From Rotaria sordida (taxonomy: Eukaryota > Rotifera > Eurotatoria > Philodinida > Philodinidae), in NCBI GenBank assembly GCA_905250125.1, contig CAJNOL010001301.1:1-64000 (forward strand): a DNA stretch of 64,000 nucleotides. The letters are read 5' to 3'. The notes below the pieces were generated by a model. The model saw nothing but the letters and a program-made list of their open reading frames with translations. It was not told the DNA's origin and ran no database searches. Made by a program: the position numbers and the translations under genes. Positions 12,623-32,881 of this stretch are shown one piece after another (within the stretch, counting starts at the first letter, position 1; each line of letters begins with the position of its first letter).

Positions 12623-13107
12623 TAGATGTTTCTTTTTTTTTTGTCATTGATATTTTTTTTTTAATATTGATTTCTTATTTTGCTAGAAAGAAAAAAAAAT
12701 CAATTAACAAACTGAATAATCCTTTATGATACTTAGATAATTTAATACGAACAAAAAATATATAGATGACTTTCTATTTAGATGATATTAATAATATTTT
12801 TCTTCGAGCAAAAGAGAAACCAAGTTAAGTAATGTATGATTACTTGTCTGAAATTATTGAAAAGAAAAAATAGTCTATGTTCCTAGAGAATATAGATAAA
12901 AGTTTACTTTAATAGATTAGATTAAATTAATGTAGGCATGTACCGGAACTGATTCTTTCAGCCTTAGACTTGATGAGTAATGATCTAGATTTTCCTCTAT
13001 GAGCAAATAACGATTCTTGATAAAGTCTGATCTAAAACTATTGAGTTCGTAGAATCTGAAGCTATAATTGATTTGTCGAAGAGAAAAATCAAAGTCGAAA
13101 ATTTCGA

Positions 13108-13345
13108 GAAAAACAATTATAAATTCAGATTTTTCGACTAGGAAAATTTCCGATCAGACTTTATAACAGATCATTATTTTCTCAAAATAGGTCTCATTTA
13201 ATTGAAACAATAAACTTGAAAATTTTCAAAAGCTGCTAGTTAAATTGAATTTCTCGATCCGAAAAACTTTTGGTTAAACTTTACAAAAAAAAATAAAACG
13301 TTATTTTCTCAAGATAATGCATCTCTAATTGAGATCGATACTGAC
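13108..13345. repeat. degenerate direct duplication, two units of ~110-125 bp
   Basis: Two successive segments share blocks in the same order: ATTTTTCGACTAGGAAA versus ATTTCTCGATCCGAAAAA, an ACTTTA(T/C) block, CATTATTTTCTCAAAATA versus CGTTATTTTCTCAAGATA, and CTCATTTAATTGA versus CTCTAATTGA. The copies are diverged and the unit limits are approximate. Confidence 0.5.
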
Positions 13346-16159
13346 CTCGATCAACTCGAGACTTTCGGTTTCGATATATGCGTATATCCATATAATTTGT
13401 TGGAAAAAAAAAATAACGCCATAAATAGATTGATGAAGCATATCTATTAATATGTCATCAAGATTATTCAAATAATTTTTAAATAACAATTTAATCGTAA
13501 AGAATATTGTTGTATTTTTGTCAATTCTTTGTGACATAATTGTATAGTGAATACAAATGGATGTCTTGGATAAAGAAATTATTCATTCAAAAATGATTGT
13601 GTTGAAATAACTATATGGTTATAAGATCACGATCGAACATAGTAGCGTACCAAAATACTTGATTATATGCACGCACTGACTTTATCTTTTTATTCTTTGT
13701 TATGTTTACAAGACGGTTACACTTATAATTCATAACGAATCCTACGTTGCCTATGTAATAGACAAGAATAAAATTCTTTTCTGTTCATATCTGCAATATT
13801 CCATGGAAATGAATAGAGTTTATCAAGTATCTTTGATGTTCTAAATTCAATACATACTATTTCCTTAGATGAATTCTTTATTATCAAAACAATTGTTCTA
13901 TTAATTTATTTCATAACATTGATGTATTCTTTTTTTTTTCTTTTGACATATATCAGAAGATTTCCATTCTTTGATGAATTCTATTGAAGTTAACACATTG
14001 TATTATTCTACAATAGATGAAATAAGCTTATATGTCGAAAGAAATAAAGATGTGTTAGAACATGTGGAACATGTCGTAATCATTTCTCAATCGTTTGTAA
14101 ATTGTTACTGGATATCGTCTTTGAATGGAAAAGAAAAAAACGTCATTTGCGTTCATGACGATGACGATGATGATTAGCATATATTTTGACTTGTTTTTTG
14201 GTTATATGTAGATTGACGAACTATTCTCAATTCTCGATCAATCAAGCGCAGATCGGATGTTCTATGCATTAATAAAAAATAGATCATTACGTGCTAGTCG
14301 TAGAATAATTTTATCGATATAACTGATTGTTTTACTGATAGATGACACTTATGAAAGATGAAATTGATTTCTATTTGATTCTTCAGTTTTAATTATATTA
14401 TTGTCGATCACTAACGATTTATTTTTAATATGACACGAAATCTATTCGGATTTTTTCATGTCTTATTCGAAATTTCAAATTGTTGAGGGTTAATATATTA
14501 AGGGTTTGTCTAATTGTGTTTTGTTTATGAATGATTTCAGTTATTTGAAATTGTAATTTATCTGTTTTTTTGTTTTTCGTTGTTTATCAACTTCTTCACC
14601 AGTATGTCATTCTCATTCACAGCAATTTGGTTTGAAAATATAGTTAATTTTATTATAACAGTCATCGCAATGTTATTCAAGTTTTTGATGATAATTACCA
14701 GCGCTATTGTCAATAGTGACAGCTTTAAGTCGATCACTGAGTATATTAATTTGACCAAACAAAGGATTTAATTGAGCGTTGACGTTCACTTACATAAAGT
14801 CGACATATATTTTGATCATAAAAAGGGCACGATGTGCACGATTCAGATTTACAAAATTTGATACCATAAGTTTTTGACATAGTACGAGAATACTTATATT
14901 GATACGTATCAACACTATCTGGAAGGAATGAAATGACAAGTGATCTTTATAATTTTCACAAGAAATAATATTTATTTGTGGACAAAAAAGAAATTTTCTA
15001 TAGAACCTAGCCTACAGATGGAAGTTAATGCTGTTATACGCTTCCTATGCAATAAGTGATATTGTAATAATAAACGAAAATGATATCAAATACTAACTTC
15101 GTCGAGATTTAAATAGAAGGACTTTGTATGGAGAGCTAATCGCAAAGATACAAAGTTCTCAGAAGATTTGTTTTTCGTCTGTAGAAGTTTGATACTCAAA
15201 AACATCAACTACTGTTCAACAACACTCAGGAATAGCCTAAGTTTTGGAGTATTTTGGTCCTAGCAGCATGATTTATTGAATAAATATTAATATTTTTTTT
15301 ACTAAACTAATCAGCACAATGAGCTCTACAAAATGCTACAGATGAAAAAATCTTTTGAGAAACTTGCGGTTTTTTTTGTGGTTGACTACCACCTATGGAT
15401 GTATCCATTAAAAATACAATTCGCAAGCATTTTGTCGTTGATAGTATGCAAAATGAAAAAAATATACAAGTTAATTTTACCATTTTCGATTGATAGACTA
15501 GAACAAAGAATTTTGAATATCAATATTATTGAATTCAAAATGGAAATAATGATCAATAGAGAACTCTACTATGTATTAATCTCATTTTTTTTTTGAAAAG
15601 ATAAAATTAATATTAAAATAAATAATTGGAAAATTATGTTAATAAGTTTCGATGGCTCCGAATAAGTTTAGCAATTGATTAGATATCAATTTGCATACGA
15701 AAGCAACGATGAGAATAGATAAATTAATTAGTAAAACAAATAGAGTTTATCATTTTTTGTCACTTGCATATTAATGTGTAATGTTTTATTCTGACAGACA
15801 CTTTCTCATAGTTTGATGAACACTTTATTCATTAGTAGGCAAAAATTAGCACTCAAATTCTTCTCTTGCTTGTATGACAATGATTTAGTCATAATACAAT
15901 AGATAATGATTAGCGTAATATCATCTTGTAAGCGTGAAAATCAATATTCCTTGAAATGTTTTTGTATGTAGATAGAGTAACATTGTTTAAATGTTAGTAG
16001 TCTTTTTCTATCGTGACTATGATAAGACAATATCTTTTTGTCTGCGATTAATCTATAGGTTATCTTTAAATAGGGAAACAAAAAAAAACCCCTAGATATC
16101 AATATTCATGGAAGTTAACACCATTAGTAATGTTTATTGCTAGTATGTCAGATGTGAAC

Positions 16160-16345
16160 ATAAAGGGTGTTCCATATGTTTCGGCCTTATTTTTACTTTA
16201 ATTTTGTCTTTGCTGTATTTAAAGCTAAACAAACATTGACTATATGTTTTTCAAGAGCAGCATCTAAGCTATCATTCACGAGAAATTGCAATCAATTTGC
16301 ATTGATTCTAAGAAAGTACTGCATCGGTGAAAAGATTGAAAAAAA
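16160..16345 (+). repeat. dispersed repeat, copy 1
   Basis: Starts with GGGTGTTCCATA just after ACATAAA and shares with 18187-18362, in the same orientation, the blocks TTTGT(C)TTTGCTGTATTTAAAG-like, ACA(A/G)(A/G)CATTG, GCATCTAAGCTATCAT and AAGAAAGTACT(G/A)CAT. The GGGTGTTCC-type start resembles ends of Tc1/mariner-like elements. I do not find the second end. Confidence 0.6.
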
Positions 16346-16798
16346 TTTCATCAAATTTCTTTATTCTGGATTAAAACGGATGGGGCAGAATAAATGATCA
16401 TGTTTTGCATTTCAATTTTGAATCACTTAATATATTGTATTAAAAAATAAAATATACCACAAGATGTAGCGTGAGAAGCTCTCCAACTTATAAAAGCCTG
16501 CTTACTTTATATATATATACCTATTATTTTCAAAATGGATAAAATTGATCGACTTTGCACTTTATCACATAATAATGTCGCTTATTCACTTTAGCCTAAA
16601 TTAGTTCATACAGTTGTTTATTGATCAAGTACATCTTCTGTTGTTGATGAAACATTCCTAAATTCTTAAGAATAGATATCATTGAAGACACAACATCAAG
16701 AATTACTTAAGTGACATAAATATGAAGAATTTCATTTGAATAAAGTAACTTTAAATCTCCTCGTAGTTTAAGACGACCTTAGCTTATAAATCTGTTAA

Positions 16799-16860
16799 AT
16801 TTGGGTGTGGGTGTGGGTGAGAAGAGAAACCAAACGCACATCCACACCCAAACCCCCCAC
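16799..16860. repeat. GT-rich TGTGGG-like tract forming a hairpin
   Basis: The left arm is TTTGGGTGTGGGTGTGGG. About 20 bp further, CATCCACACCCAAA is its near reverse complement, followed by a run of six C. The repeated hexamer TGTGGG on the left arm is the unit I recall for bdelloid rotifer telomeres. This is a short interstitial occurrence flanked by ordinary A+T-rich DNA. Confidence 0.55.
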
Positions 16861-16924
16861 GTACACACATAACCACACATAGCAACCCTTCTATGGTGAT
16901 ATATCGGTTTTTGACGAGTTTCAG

Positions 16925-17590
16925 GGTATGGTTTGAGTTCTCGAGAATCCGATAAGACTGTTCCATAGAGATCAAAAAGTTTTGCTTGGACAAAAAGTGG
17001 GTCATCTGGAATATCTTCCAGGAAGGCTCCTCACAAGTTTTACTATCCAGAATCAAAGATTCCTCTGATGAGACGCTAGTATTTTTGGATTTTCAGATGC
17101 GTAATTTCAGCTACACAAAAACTAAATGCGCCATTGCATATAACTCATCGAGTTGCACTTAGAACATAAGTGGAACAACTGAAACATCATTCTGGAAGAA
17201 TCTTGGCTGCTTTTACTGTCCACAAACATCGATTCCTCCTCTCACAAGCTAGAGATTTTGGGTTCTCGGCAGCGCAATTCGACCTACAGAAATTCTGAAT
17301 GCATTATGAGATAGAACTCATTGAGTTACACTTTGAACATAAATAGAACAACTGGAACATCATCCTGGAAGAATCTCGACTAGTTTTACTGTCCATAATC
17401 CTCGATTACTTGGCAAACACGCTACCATTTTTAGATTTTCTCAGCCTAGTTTCAACTATCGAGTATATGATTACACCATTGGATAGAGCTCATCGAGTTG
17501 TACTTGGAACACACCCTGGGACAGTTGGAACATGTTCCTGGGCGAATCTTGGCAAAATTTACTCGAATCTGGTGCTAACTGCACTTACGT
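16925..17590. repeat. tandem array, ~173-bp unit, about four diverged copies
   Basis: The landmark TGGAAGAATCTTGGCTGCTT recurs in variant form near 17025, 17198, 17371 and 17544, giving a period of about 173 bp. Each unit also repeats a CATCGAGTTGCACTT-like block, an ACATAA(G)TGGAACAACTG-like block and TTTTACTGTCCA. Copies are clearly diverged (perhaps 70-80% alike by eye). The array is less A+T-rich than its surroundings. Confidence 0.75.
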
Positions 17591-18186
17591 AGCAGAATAT
17601 AAAAGGGAAAAATACGCCCGAAATGAAATTACTTGGAGTGTATAAGAGATATTTCCACTAATTTTTCTTGAAGACTTTAGAAACATCCTATGCTTCAATT
17701 GATATTTTCATCTGATATGAATCTAAATGATCTGTTACAAAGACGTATGTAGTATAAATGATCTGATGAAAAAACATATCCGTTCAACAGCAATTCAATT
17801 TCAAATAGATTATCATATTAAAACAGAACATTTTCTTATCCAATACAATCGATTTATTAATCAATGTTGTTGTTTTTATTAACGACAGAAAAATAAAAAA
17901 AAGGAAGTAACAATAGACAATTGATTCAAATATGAAACTAAAAAAAAGACATATATCAAAAAGAAACTATTGTAATCTTCTTGTATTCAAATGCTCGTTA
18001 ATTATAATAAAACAATATTTAATAAACTTTTATCCATAAAACGACGGCGAACAAACCAAAGTTTGAAAAATATGTAAATTTTTTTATATTGTTCGAAATG
18101 AGAATAGTTGATTTCTTTTTACTTAAGATGGCTTGTCTGTTTCCGGAGCAATAACTTGATCAACCATCCGATTACTATATTCTTTA

Positions 18187-18362
18187 CATAAAAGGTGTTT
18201 CATAAACAACGGACCCATTTTTATTTTGTTTTTTATTCTTGTTGTATTTTAAAGTAAACAGGCATTGTCTGTGTATTTTTGAAAATCAGCATCTAAGCTA
18301 TCATCCAACATAAATTGAGTCTAATTTGCATGAACTCAAAGAAAGTACTACATTGACAAAGA
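18187..18362 (+). repeat. dispersed repeat, copy 2
   Basis: Same orientation and same order of blocks as 16160-16345: AAGGTGTTTCATA start, TTGTTGTATTTTAAAGTAAAC, CATTGTCTGTGTATTTTTG, GCATCTAAGCTATCAT and AAGAAAGTACTACATTG. Divergence is substantial, so both look like old copies of one mobile family. Confidence 0.6.
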
Positions 18363-19629
18363 TACACCCTCAACTCCAAACATTGTTGAATAGAAAAATT
18401 TTTTCTCTGCATACTTTGTACGGAAAACTTTTTTCTATCATTTAAAATAAAAAAGTTATTAAGAGAGTAAAACAAGAGTTAAATTTCATATGGCCAATCA
18501 CTCCTTTCTACTCTATATTTATAAAAGCCATAGGCTCTTTGACAACAATAGAAAATATGCCAAATATTCATGTGAAGATATATTGTTTGCAAGCACCTCT
18601 TATTCGACAACCGCTCTAAGATGTATTATATAAATTCTAATATGAAAAATAAGAGTTACATAATATTTTCGTATTACAAATTTCGTTCTTGCTTCAGATT
18701 TATAAGTATAGATTCAAAATGTGTGTCACTCTTTCTCTCTTGATAAGCTCAATCATGTTTATAGAACTATTCACTTCACATATCAACAAACATCACATTT
18801 ACTTTCAACCAATCAAACTATATCTAAGTTTAATTAGATAATATTAATTGTCGCGAAAAATCTAGTCGTTTTCTTTTGTGTCTTCTATTCTTTTCCATGA
18901 ACAATATATGTAATTTTGCAATAATAAAACTATCTTGAAGTCAATAGAAAAAAAGAAAGTATTCTCATGATCAACATTAATCTAGAAAGTTCCTTCCCTT
19001 TTTCTTTTATTTTTTTTTTTGTGCTTCGTCGTTACAACGCCGCACAAATATCAATAAGGGTCATAGGGCAGTGAAGTGCACTTAGTCGCTAATCATTTTT
19101 GTCAATATTCTATTACCAATTTTAATAATTACGATTATTTTGAAATGAAATTTTCTTTTTTAATCAAAACGAAAGTTTTAAATCAAATTTAAAAAAATTT
19201 TTCAATAAAAAAATTAATATATCTGTTTAGTTTAATTAACTTTAACTTGTCATCGAGCGCTCTCTATTTTAATTGTCATGTCCTTCAATTATTGGATATA
19301 TTCAAGTACTTATTAAATTGTCGCTACTTTCTTTAGTAAAAACTCTATAGTATATAGCGCTATTTGGATAATATATTGTGCTAATAGTATTTATGCCACG
19401 ATAGAAGGAGTTCAATTAATGTCAGTTAACTCATCATCATTAATAAACAGACGGCAGTATAGAGGAAAGAACAGAAAAAAAAGCAAGATGGGAGGACAAA
19501 ATTTCGTGTGTGGGTGGTGTTATACTTTTGTTTTTTTGTTGATTGTTTTCATTTATTCTTAATTCCTCTAGATGATATAATCAATAAATAGAACAATACA
19601 AAAAGTAAAAACATTACTAATTAGTTGTT

Positions 19630-27885
<8,256 letters not shown>

Positions 27886-30800
27886 AAGAAACAAAAAGAA
27901 AAACAGTTTGAAATGATCTAACTAAACAAAATATGCACCGTTTGTTTTTGTTGTTCATTCACTTTATTTTAAATTATGTTGTATTCACTTTTGTTTTTGT
28001 TTTTGTTTTGTCAGTGCTTATATACATGTATCTGTGTATGTATATGTTTATGAAAAAAAACACCAAATAACTTGTATACATTTCTTTTTAATTTTTTTTT
28101 CTTATTTACTTTATTTAGTTGCTACATGTTTTTTGTTTTCTTCTTTCATGTGCGTTCAAAAAACTTTTCAAATATGTATGTGAACATACATATATATATA
28201 TATTTAAAATTCGAAAAAAATTTATAGACATGAAAACAAAATTAATTTAGAACTGTTTAGTCATAGATTGAAGTTTTTTTTTTTGCTTTCAAATTTTATC
28301 AGTTTCAATTGTTGATATGTAATAGATTTTATTTCATTTTTTTTTTTGTTTGACTAAACCCCTATTACAACTTTACACATTCGATTAATCGAGATGTTAA
28401 TAAAAATTAAAGAATTGATATATACATCAAAATATTTATAGATAGAAAAATAATATAATCGATTGAAAGTTTATCACAGTTCAGTGGTTTTTTTTTATCT
28501 GAAAAATATCTAATTTTGGATGAATGTATTTGAGTTTCTTGTTCTTGTTGAATTCTATTTTCATACTTACAAACAAACATTATTTGATTATTTCATGTTC
28601 CAACTGCGGTTGATAAGGAACCAACAAAAACGATAAGAGAAAATGAAACAGCAGAAATATTAGATTTGAGTTGTTTTAATTAGACAATCCACTAGCGTTA
28701 ATGGAAAACATATTGTTAGATAAAGCTAATGACATGGAATAAGCCACAACTTGTCATCGTAAGAATGAAGGTCAACCAGTAGCTTATACTCTACATTTTC
28801 CTACAGTTACGTTGGACCTGTATGACTGACCCAGAATCGAGCAGCACTTAAATAAAAGAAAGATGAATCGCAATCATTTTACCTAAATATTGTTGCTTTA
28901 AAATGATGCATCTGTAACAGTCGTAACACGATATATATTGTAATGATGACTCCAAGTGTTGTGACTTGATAGAATTGCTTATGTTTCAGGAGAACTAACT
29001 GATCATACAGGTGTCGCCTACAGAATTCGATGAATATCACTTTTTTATATGACCTTGGAATCTCATTTTTGTTTCGCTTGTGTTTACCATGAATACAGTA
29101 CTATAACAGTCGTTCTCAACTTTAGAGTTTTGTAAAAGTCTCAGAAAACCGCAAAGACAATTGTCTCTGTTGAATTATAAACAAGCATCAATCTGCTAAT
29201 ACTTAGAAAAAAAGAATAACCTTTCCTCATGTTCTGGACATTAGATAGGCACAAAAAAAAATAAAACGAACACTTATTTGGAGATTCCCGAGGGAAGTGA
29301 ACTCATTTTGTAACAGAGAGAGAGAGTTACGTTAACCTTATTACTAGTATATTTTCGAAAGAAAAAGAAATTACTCTTTGATCAATGAGTCATTGCCAAA
29401 TAGAACGACGAGTTTTGTAGAACCTATAAAAAGACAAAAGAAACAAAGAGTAGAAAGCCATGCTTCGCTCAGCAATATGAATAAATTCATTAAGTCAATA
29501 ATATAGAAAAATGAAAGAAAACCACTTCTGACAGTGAGGACAACGGTAAGAGTCAATCTTCTTACCAATTTATTTCAGATCATGATAACTGATTAATGAT
29601 GAACGAACAAGTTATCTCTTTTTAACGACATAAGAGATATCTGTTAATTGCAATTTGTCCAGTTTCGAAATGAAATTGTTTCAATACTAATCTGCAAAAT
29701 TTTTGTTATTATTTCTACAATAGTCATTCTCTATCCATTCAATAGTCTACGCTGTACATTTGTGTCTCCAATCTGTGATTTGAATTAATTGCAATAGAAT
29801 TATTGCAAAGACTATTTATTAGAATTTCTCTGTCTAACGTTATTATCATCGATAAGAATACTCGAAGAAAGAATTCGTAGCGTACTTTAGTCGATTATTG
29901 AAATCGTAATAGTTCTGTAGGTACCTAGAATAAACGTGCCTGCTTTTGAAAAAGATATGATTTCCCTGAAGTGGATACTTAGCAAAACTATGAAACGAAT
30001 CCATGCAGAGAAGTTTGAAAACTTTAGGACGTGCATGTTGGTTTATCTCTTGGTGTATGAAGTTGTTCACTTCACAGTTATAAACGATCCAAAATTTATG
30101 AATTGCTCTTTTTGGTTCTAAAAATTTTTCGAATCGATAAAAACCAGCAAAAAAACGTTGATTTATTATGGCATTTTTACCGATTGAGAGCAGTGATTTC
30201 AAAAAAACCTCGTTTTTCTGTTTTCGCTCCAACTTTTATGATTCTTCGAAGAGAAATACTGAAGCCTAGTTTTTCCAATTTTTGTTGATTCCCGAAAGCC
30301 TTATAAGTGAGGCTTCTTTGACGCTGAAAAAAGAATCATACTGCCGAAAGCTGATCCTAAAATTTCGATTCTTAAACTTTTTCCACTCATACTCTACAGA
30401 CGAACATATCACTTTTCTATAAATTATAATTCTAACTGAAGTCTGATCTCTGACAAAATATCAGTACATTTAATGAAGAAGTTTATTAGTTCATGTAATA
30501 ATAGGTTTCGAAGCAACCCTACTTTCCTGATTGCTTCTTGAATTTTTAGAAATATCCCGTTTTTCCTGCTTTCGACTGAAAAACTTGATTTTGTCCTGAT
30601 ATTTCGCGATCTATGGTCGTAGGACTATGTCTACATGATTATGACATGTGCTGTATTATCTAAGTCAAGAAATGCGAACCATTTTCAATCGTAAATCTCG
30701 GAAAAATGGTGAACACTTAGAAGCAGAAATCTGGTGATATGATATGGTGGCTGGCTCTGCGACGGTACGACCGGAACTAAAAGAATCCGGCTGCCAGAAT

Positions 30801-31350
30801 CAGTTACCTGGTATATTTAATCTATTTTGAAGGTTTCTATTAAAATAGTTGTAGAATATTTTCCACCAAGAAAGAAAGATATAATACCCATATTGTATTT
30901 GTTTCAACTATTTATTTATTTTTTTTGTATGGTTTCATAATCGTTTTTAACTAGTTTTCATCATTTTCAACTCATTGATGTTTCAAAGCAACTAATTTTA
31001 CATTGACAACTCTTATTGGTGTCACGTGGATCAAAGAAGAAGGACAATTCTCGCTTGCTGTTGATATCAAACATTTTCATCGTTTTGAATCAAATTTTTA
31101 AAATCAAATATTATCGCTTTCATTTTTGAAAACTAAACATAGCTTTAGCAAACTATCCTGTGCGACTTTTGAAATTTTTTTATTCTTCAATTTTATTTCT
31201 GCATACCTCATTAAGTTTTAAGTTCTCTCCTGATATAATCCTTAATTCATGATTTAAAGCACGTTGTCATTAATGAAGCCAATTGTTACGAATTAAGCTG
31301 TATTTATGAAAAACTTCTTGAAAAGATTTACGCATATGTCATGTTCAAAG
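27886..31350. other. gene-poor intergenic region left of the hAT element
   Basis: This begins with the probable 3' UTR of CHD (T-rich, to about 28.4 kb). The rest is A+T-rich with no gene I can support. A 128-codon minus-strand frame at 29846-30232 has neither recognisable motifs nor splice-linked neighbours, and I do not annotate it. A single GAGAGAGAGAG run lies near 29317. Confidence 0.55.
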
Positions 31351-32873
31351 CAGGGTTGGAACCGGTAAGAAAAAGATAAAACGGTCTGGTCCGGTCCGGC
31401 CGGTTGTTAATCATTTCTGAACCGGTGAAATCCCGGCAAACCGGTCAATATCCGGTCAAGCTTACCGCTTTAAAATGGTTCCAAACATCCGAAAGTACGA
31501 TGGAAATTGATAAAGTTATTTCTAGTTGTAAATTGAATTATCTAATATTTAAATAACACGGTTGAAACAATATGATTTAGCTCCTTGTATCATACGTACA
31601 GAAAACTGAAATCGGCCTAGGAATAGTTTTTTTTATAAGCATATCTTAGAAAATTTCAATATTCGTACTTGAGAAAAGATTATGTGACTTTTTATGAAAC
31701 TTTTAGAAAAGATATGCATAATCTTTATAATCATGAAGTATCATCATTTTTTCTAGGGATGCACCAATTCCTAGAGCATGATATGAAAGATGACAATTTT
31801 TTCTGTCAAAAGTGTAACTGGCTTTCCATTGTTTGCATCAGTTATGATCAACTTTTTTTGCTCTACCTGAAACTGTGATCGAGATTTCCGAAATAAAAAA
31901 TAAAGGTCATGGAATTGGTCTGGAATTGATCGAAAATTCGAATTTTGAACTTTTTTTGACCGATTCCAGACCAATTCCGTAACCTTTACTTTTTATTTCA
32001 GAAATTTCGATCACAGTTTCAGATAGAGCTAAAGAAACTGAATACAATTGACATACAGTATCATCGTATACTCTGCAGCTGGGCAAAACTGGAAGTATGG
32101 TATTTTATGCAGCATAAACCAATTCCGACCAATTCCTAGAATTTCTCAATGAAAATCAAAATAGATTTCGTCTTACGAATTACGAGACTTTCGATAATTC
32201 TTTATGCCAGTTGTGTTCAGTTTTGAATGCTCTTTATGAATCTGGTGATGGATTTTATCCCAAGGAAAGCACGAGCCTCAAAATCAGTTGGAATTGGTCT
32301 GGAATCGGTCGAAAAAAAGTTCAAAATTCGAATTTTCGACCAATTCCAGACCAATTCCATGACCTTTATTTTTTATTTCGGAAATCTCGATCACAGTTTC
32401 AGGTAGAGCAAAAAAAGTTGATCATAACTGATGTAAACAATGGAAAGCCAGTTACACTCTTAACAGAAAAAATTGCCATCTTTCATATCATGCTTTAGGA
32501 ATTGGTGCATCCCTAATTTTTTTAAAAGGATATTAAGATTTTCCTAACTGATTTATATAGTACTGCCTGGTCTATTTCAAAACTGATAAAACATATGCCT
32601 AATTGTCTTCGTGTCTATTATAGTATTACAATCATCGCGATAAATATCGATTATAAACTGAACAAAATTTTTAATATTGGCACTATCGAAAGACTTTCTG
32701 GACATATATGTATAATGATGGAGAATTTATTCTACTTCATAGCAAAATATATAGTTCTTCTTATCGAATAAGAGCTAAGTAAAGATAATATTTTTTAAAC
32801 TTAAACCGGTAAATTTCCGATATTTACCGACCCGGTTGACTTTCTAAACCGGTCCGGACCGGTTCAAACGCTG
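31351..32873. mobile_element. non-autonomous hAT transposon with perfect 8-bp target duplication
   Basis: The ends are CAGGGTTGGAACCGGT on the left and, in reverse complement, CAGCGTTTGAACCGGT on the right (14 of 16 alike). Each end is flanked outside by GTTCAAAG (31343-31350 and 32874-32881), an exact 8-bp target duplication as expected for hAT elements, which also start with CAG. Subterminal parts are rich in ACCGG/CCGGT, a plausible transposase-binding pattern. The element is 1523 bp, of which 758 bp are a second, nested element (31756-32513). No transposase frame is present, so it must depend on one supplied in trans. Confidence 0.9.
31756..32513. mobile_element. nested TA-flanked element with ~220-bp inverted repeats
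   Basis: Both ends read GGGATGCACCAATTCCTA inward and both are flanked by TA (31754-31755 and 32514-32515), as for Tc1/mariner-type insertion. The arms 31756-31977 and 32293-32513 are nearly identical inverted copies, with only a handful of differences seen by eye. A third partial copy of the inner arm (CGATCACAGTTTCAG block) lies at about 31955-32030, so several hairpins are possible. The arms contain mirrored open frames, but they are products of the repeat, not a transposase. It sits inside the hAT element and is therefore the younger insertion. Confidence 0.85.
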
Positions 32874-32881
32874 GTTCAAAG

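Larger units (their letters stand above)
12623..19629. other. 7-kb gene-poor region with several repeats
   Basis: No gene can be supported between the receptor and CHD. Structures I can see are a degenerate tandem duplication (13108-13345), two copies of a dispersed repeat (16160-16345 and 18187-18362), a GT-rich hairpin (16799-16853) and a ~173-bp tandem array (16925-17590). Frames of up to 90 codons here are short, A+T-rich and lack splice partners. The last ~150 bp may hold the 5' UTR of the CHD gene. Confidence 0.6.

Noticed and set aside
29105-29125. CAGTCGTTCTCAACTTT, resembling a hAT terminus
   Set aside because: No matching inverted end or 8-bp duplication was found on either side.
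29846-30232. 128-codon minus-strand open frame in the CHD to hAT gene desert
   Set aside because: No signal peptide, domain or motif recognised, no splice-linked neighbour, and two plus-strand frames overlap the same DNA. Likely chance in mixed-composition sequence.
32211-32290. possible start of a coding frame (MCSVLNALYESGDG...) upstream of the right arm
   Set aside because: It lies wholly within the mobile element, and the same DNA resembles the CHD intron 6 fold-back, so it is non-coding repeat sequence.
31771-32498. two nearly identical proteins of ~67-95 residues on opposite strands, at first a candidate gene pair
   Set aside because: They are the two inverted arms of the nested element. 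The similarity is due to the repeat, and no transposase motif is present.
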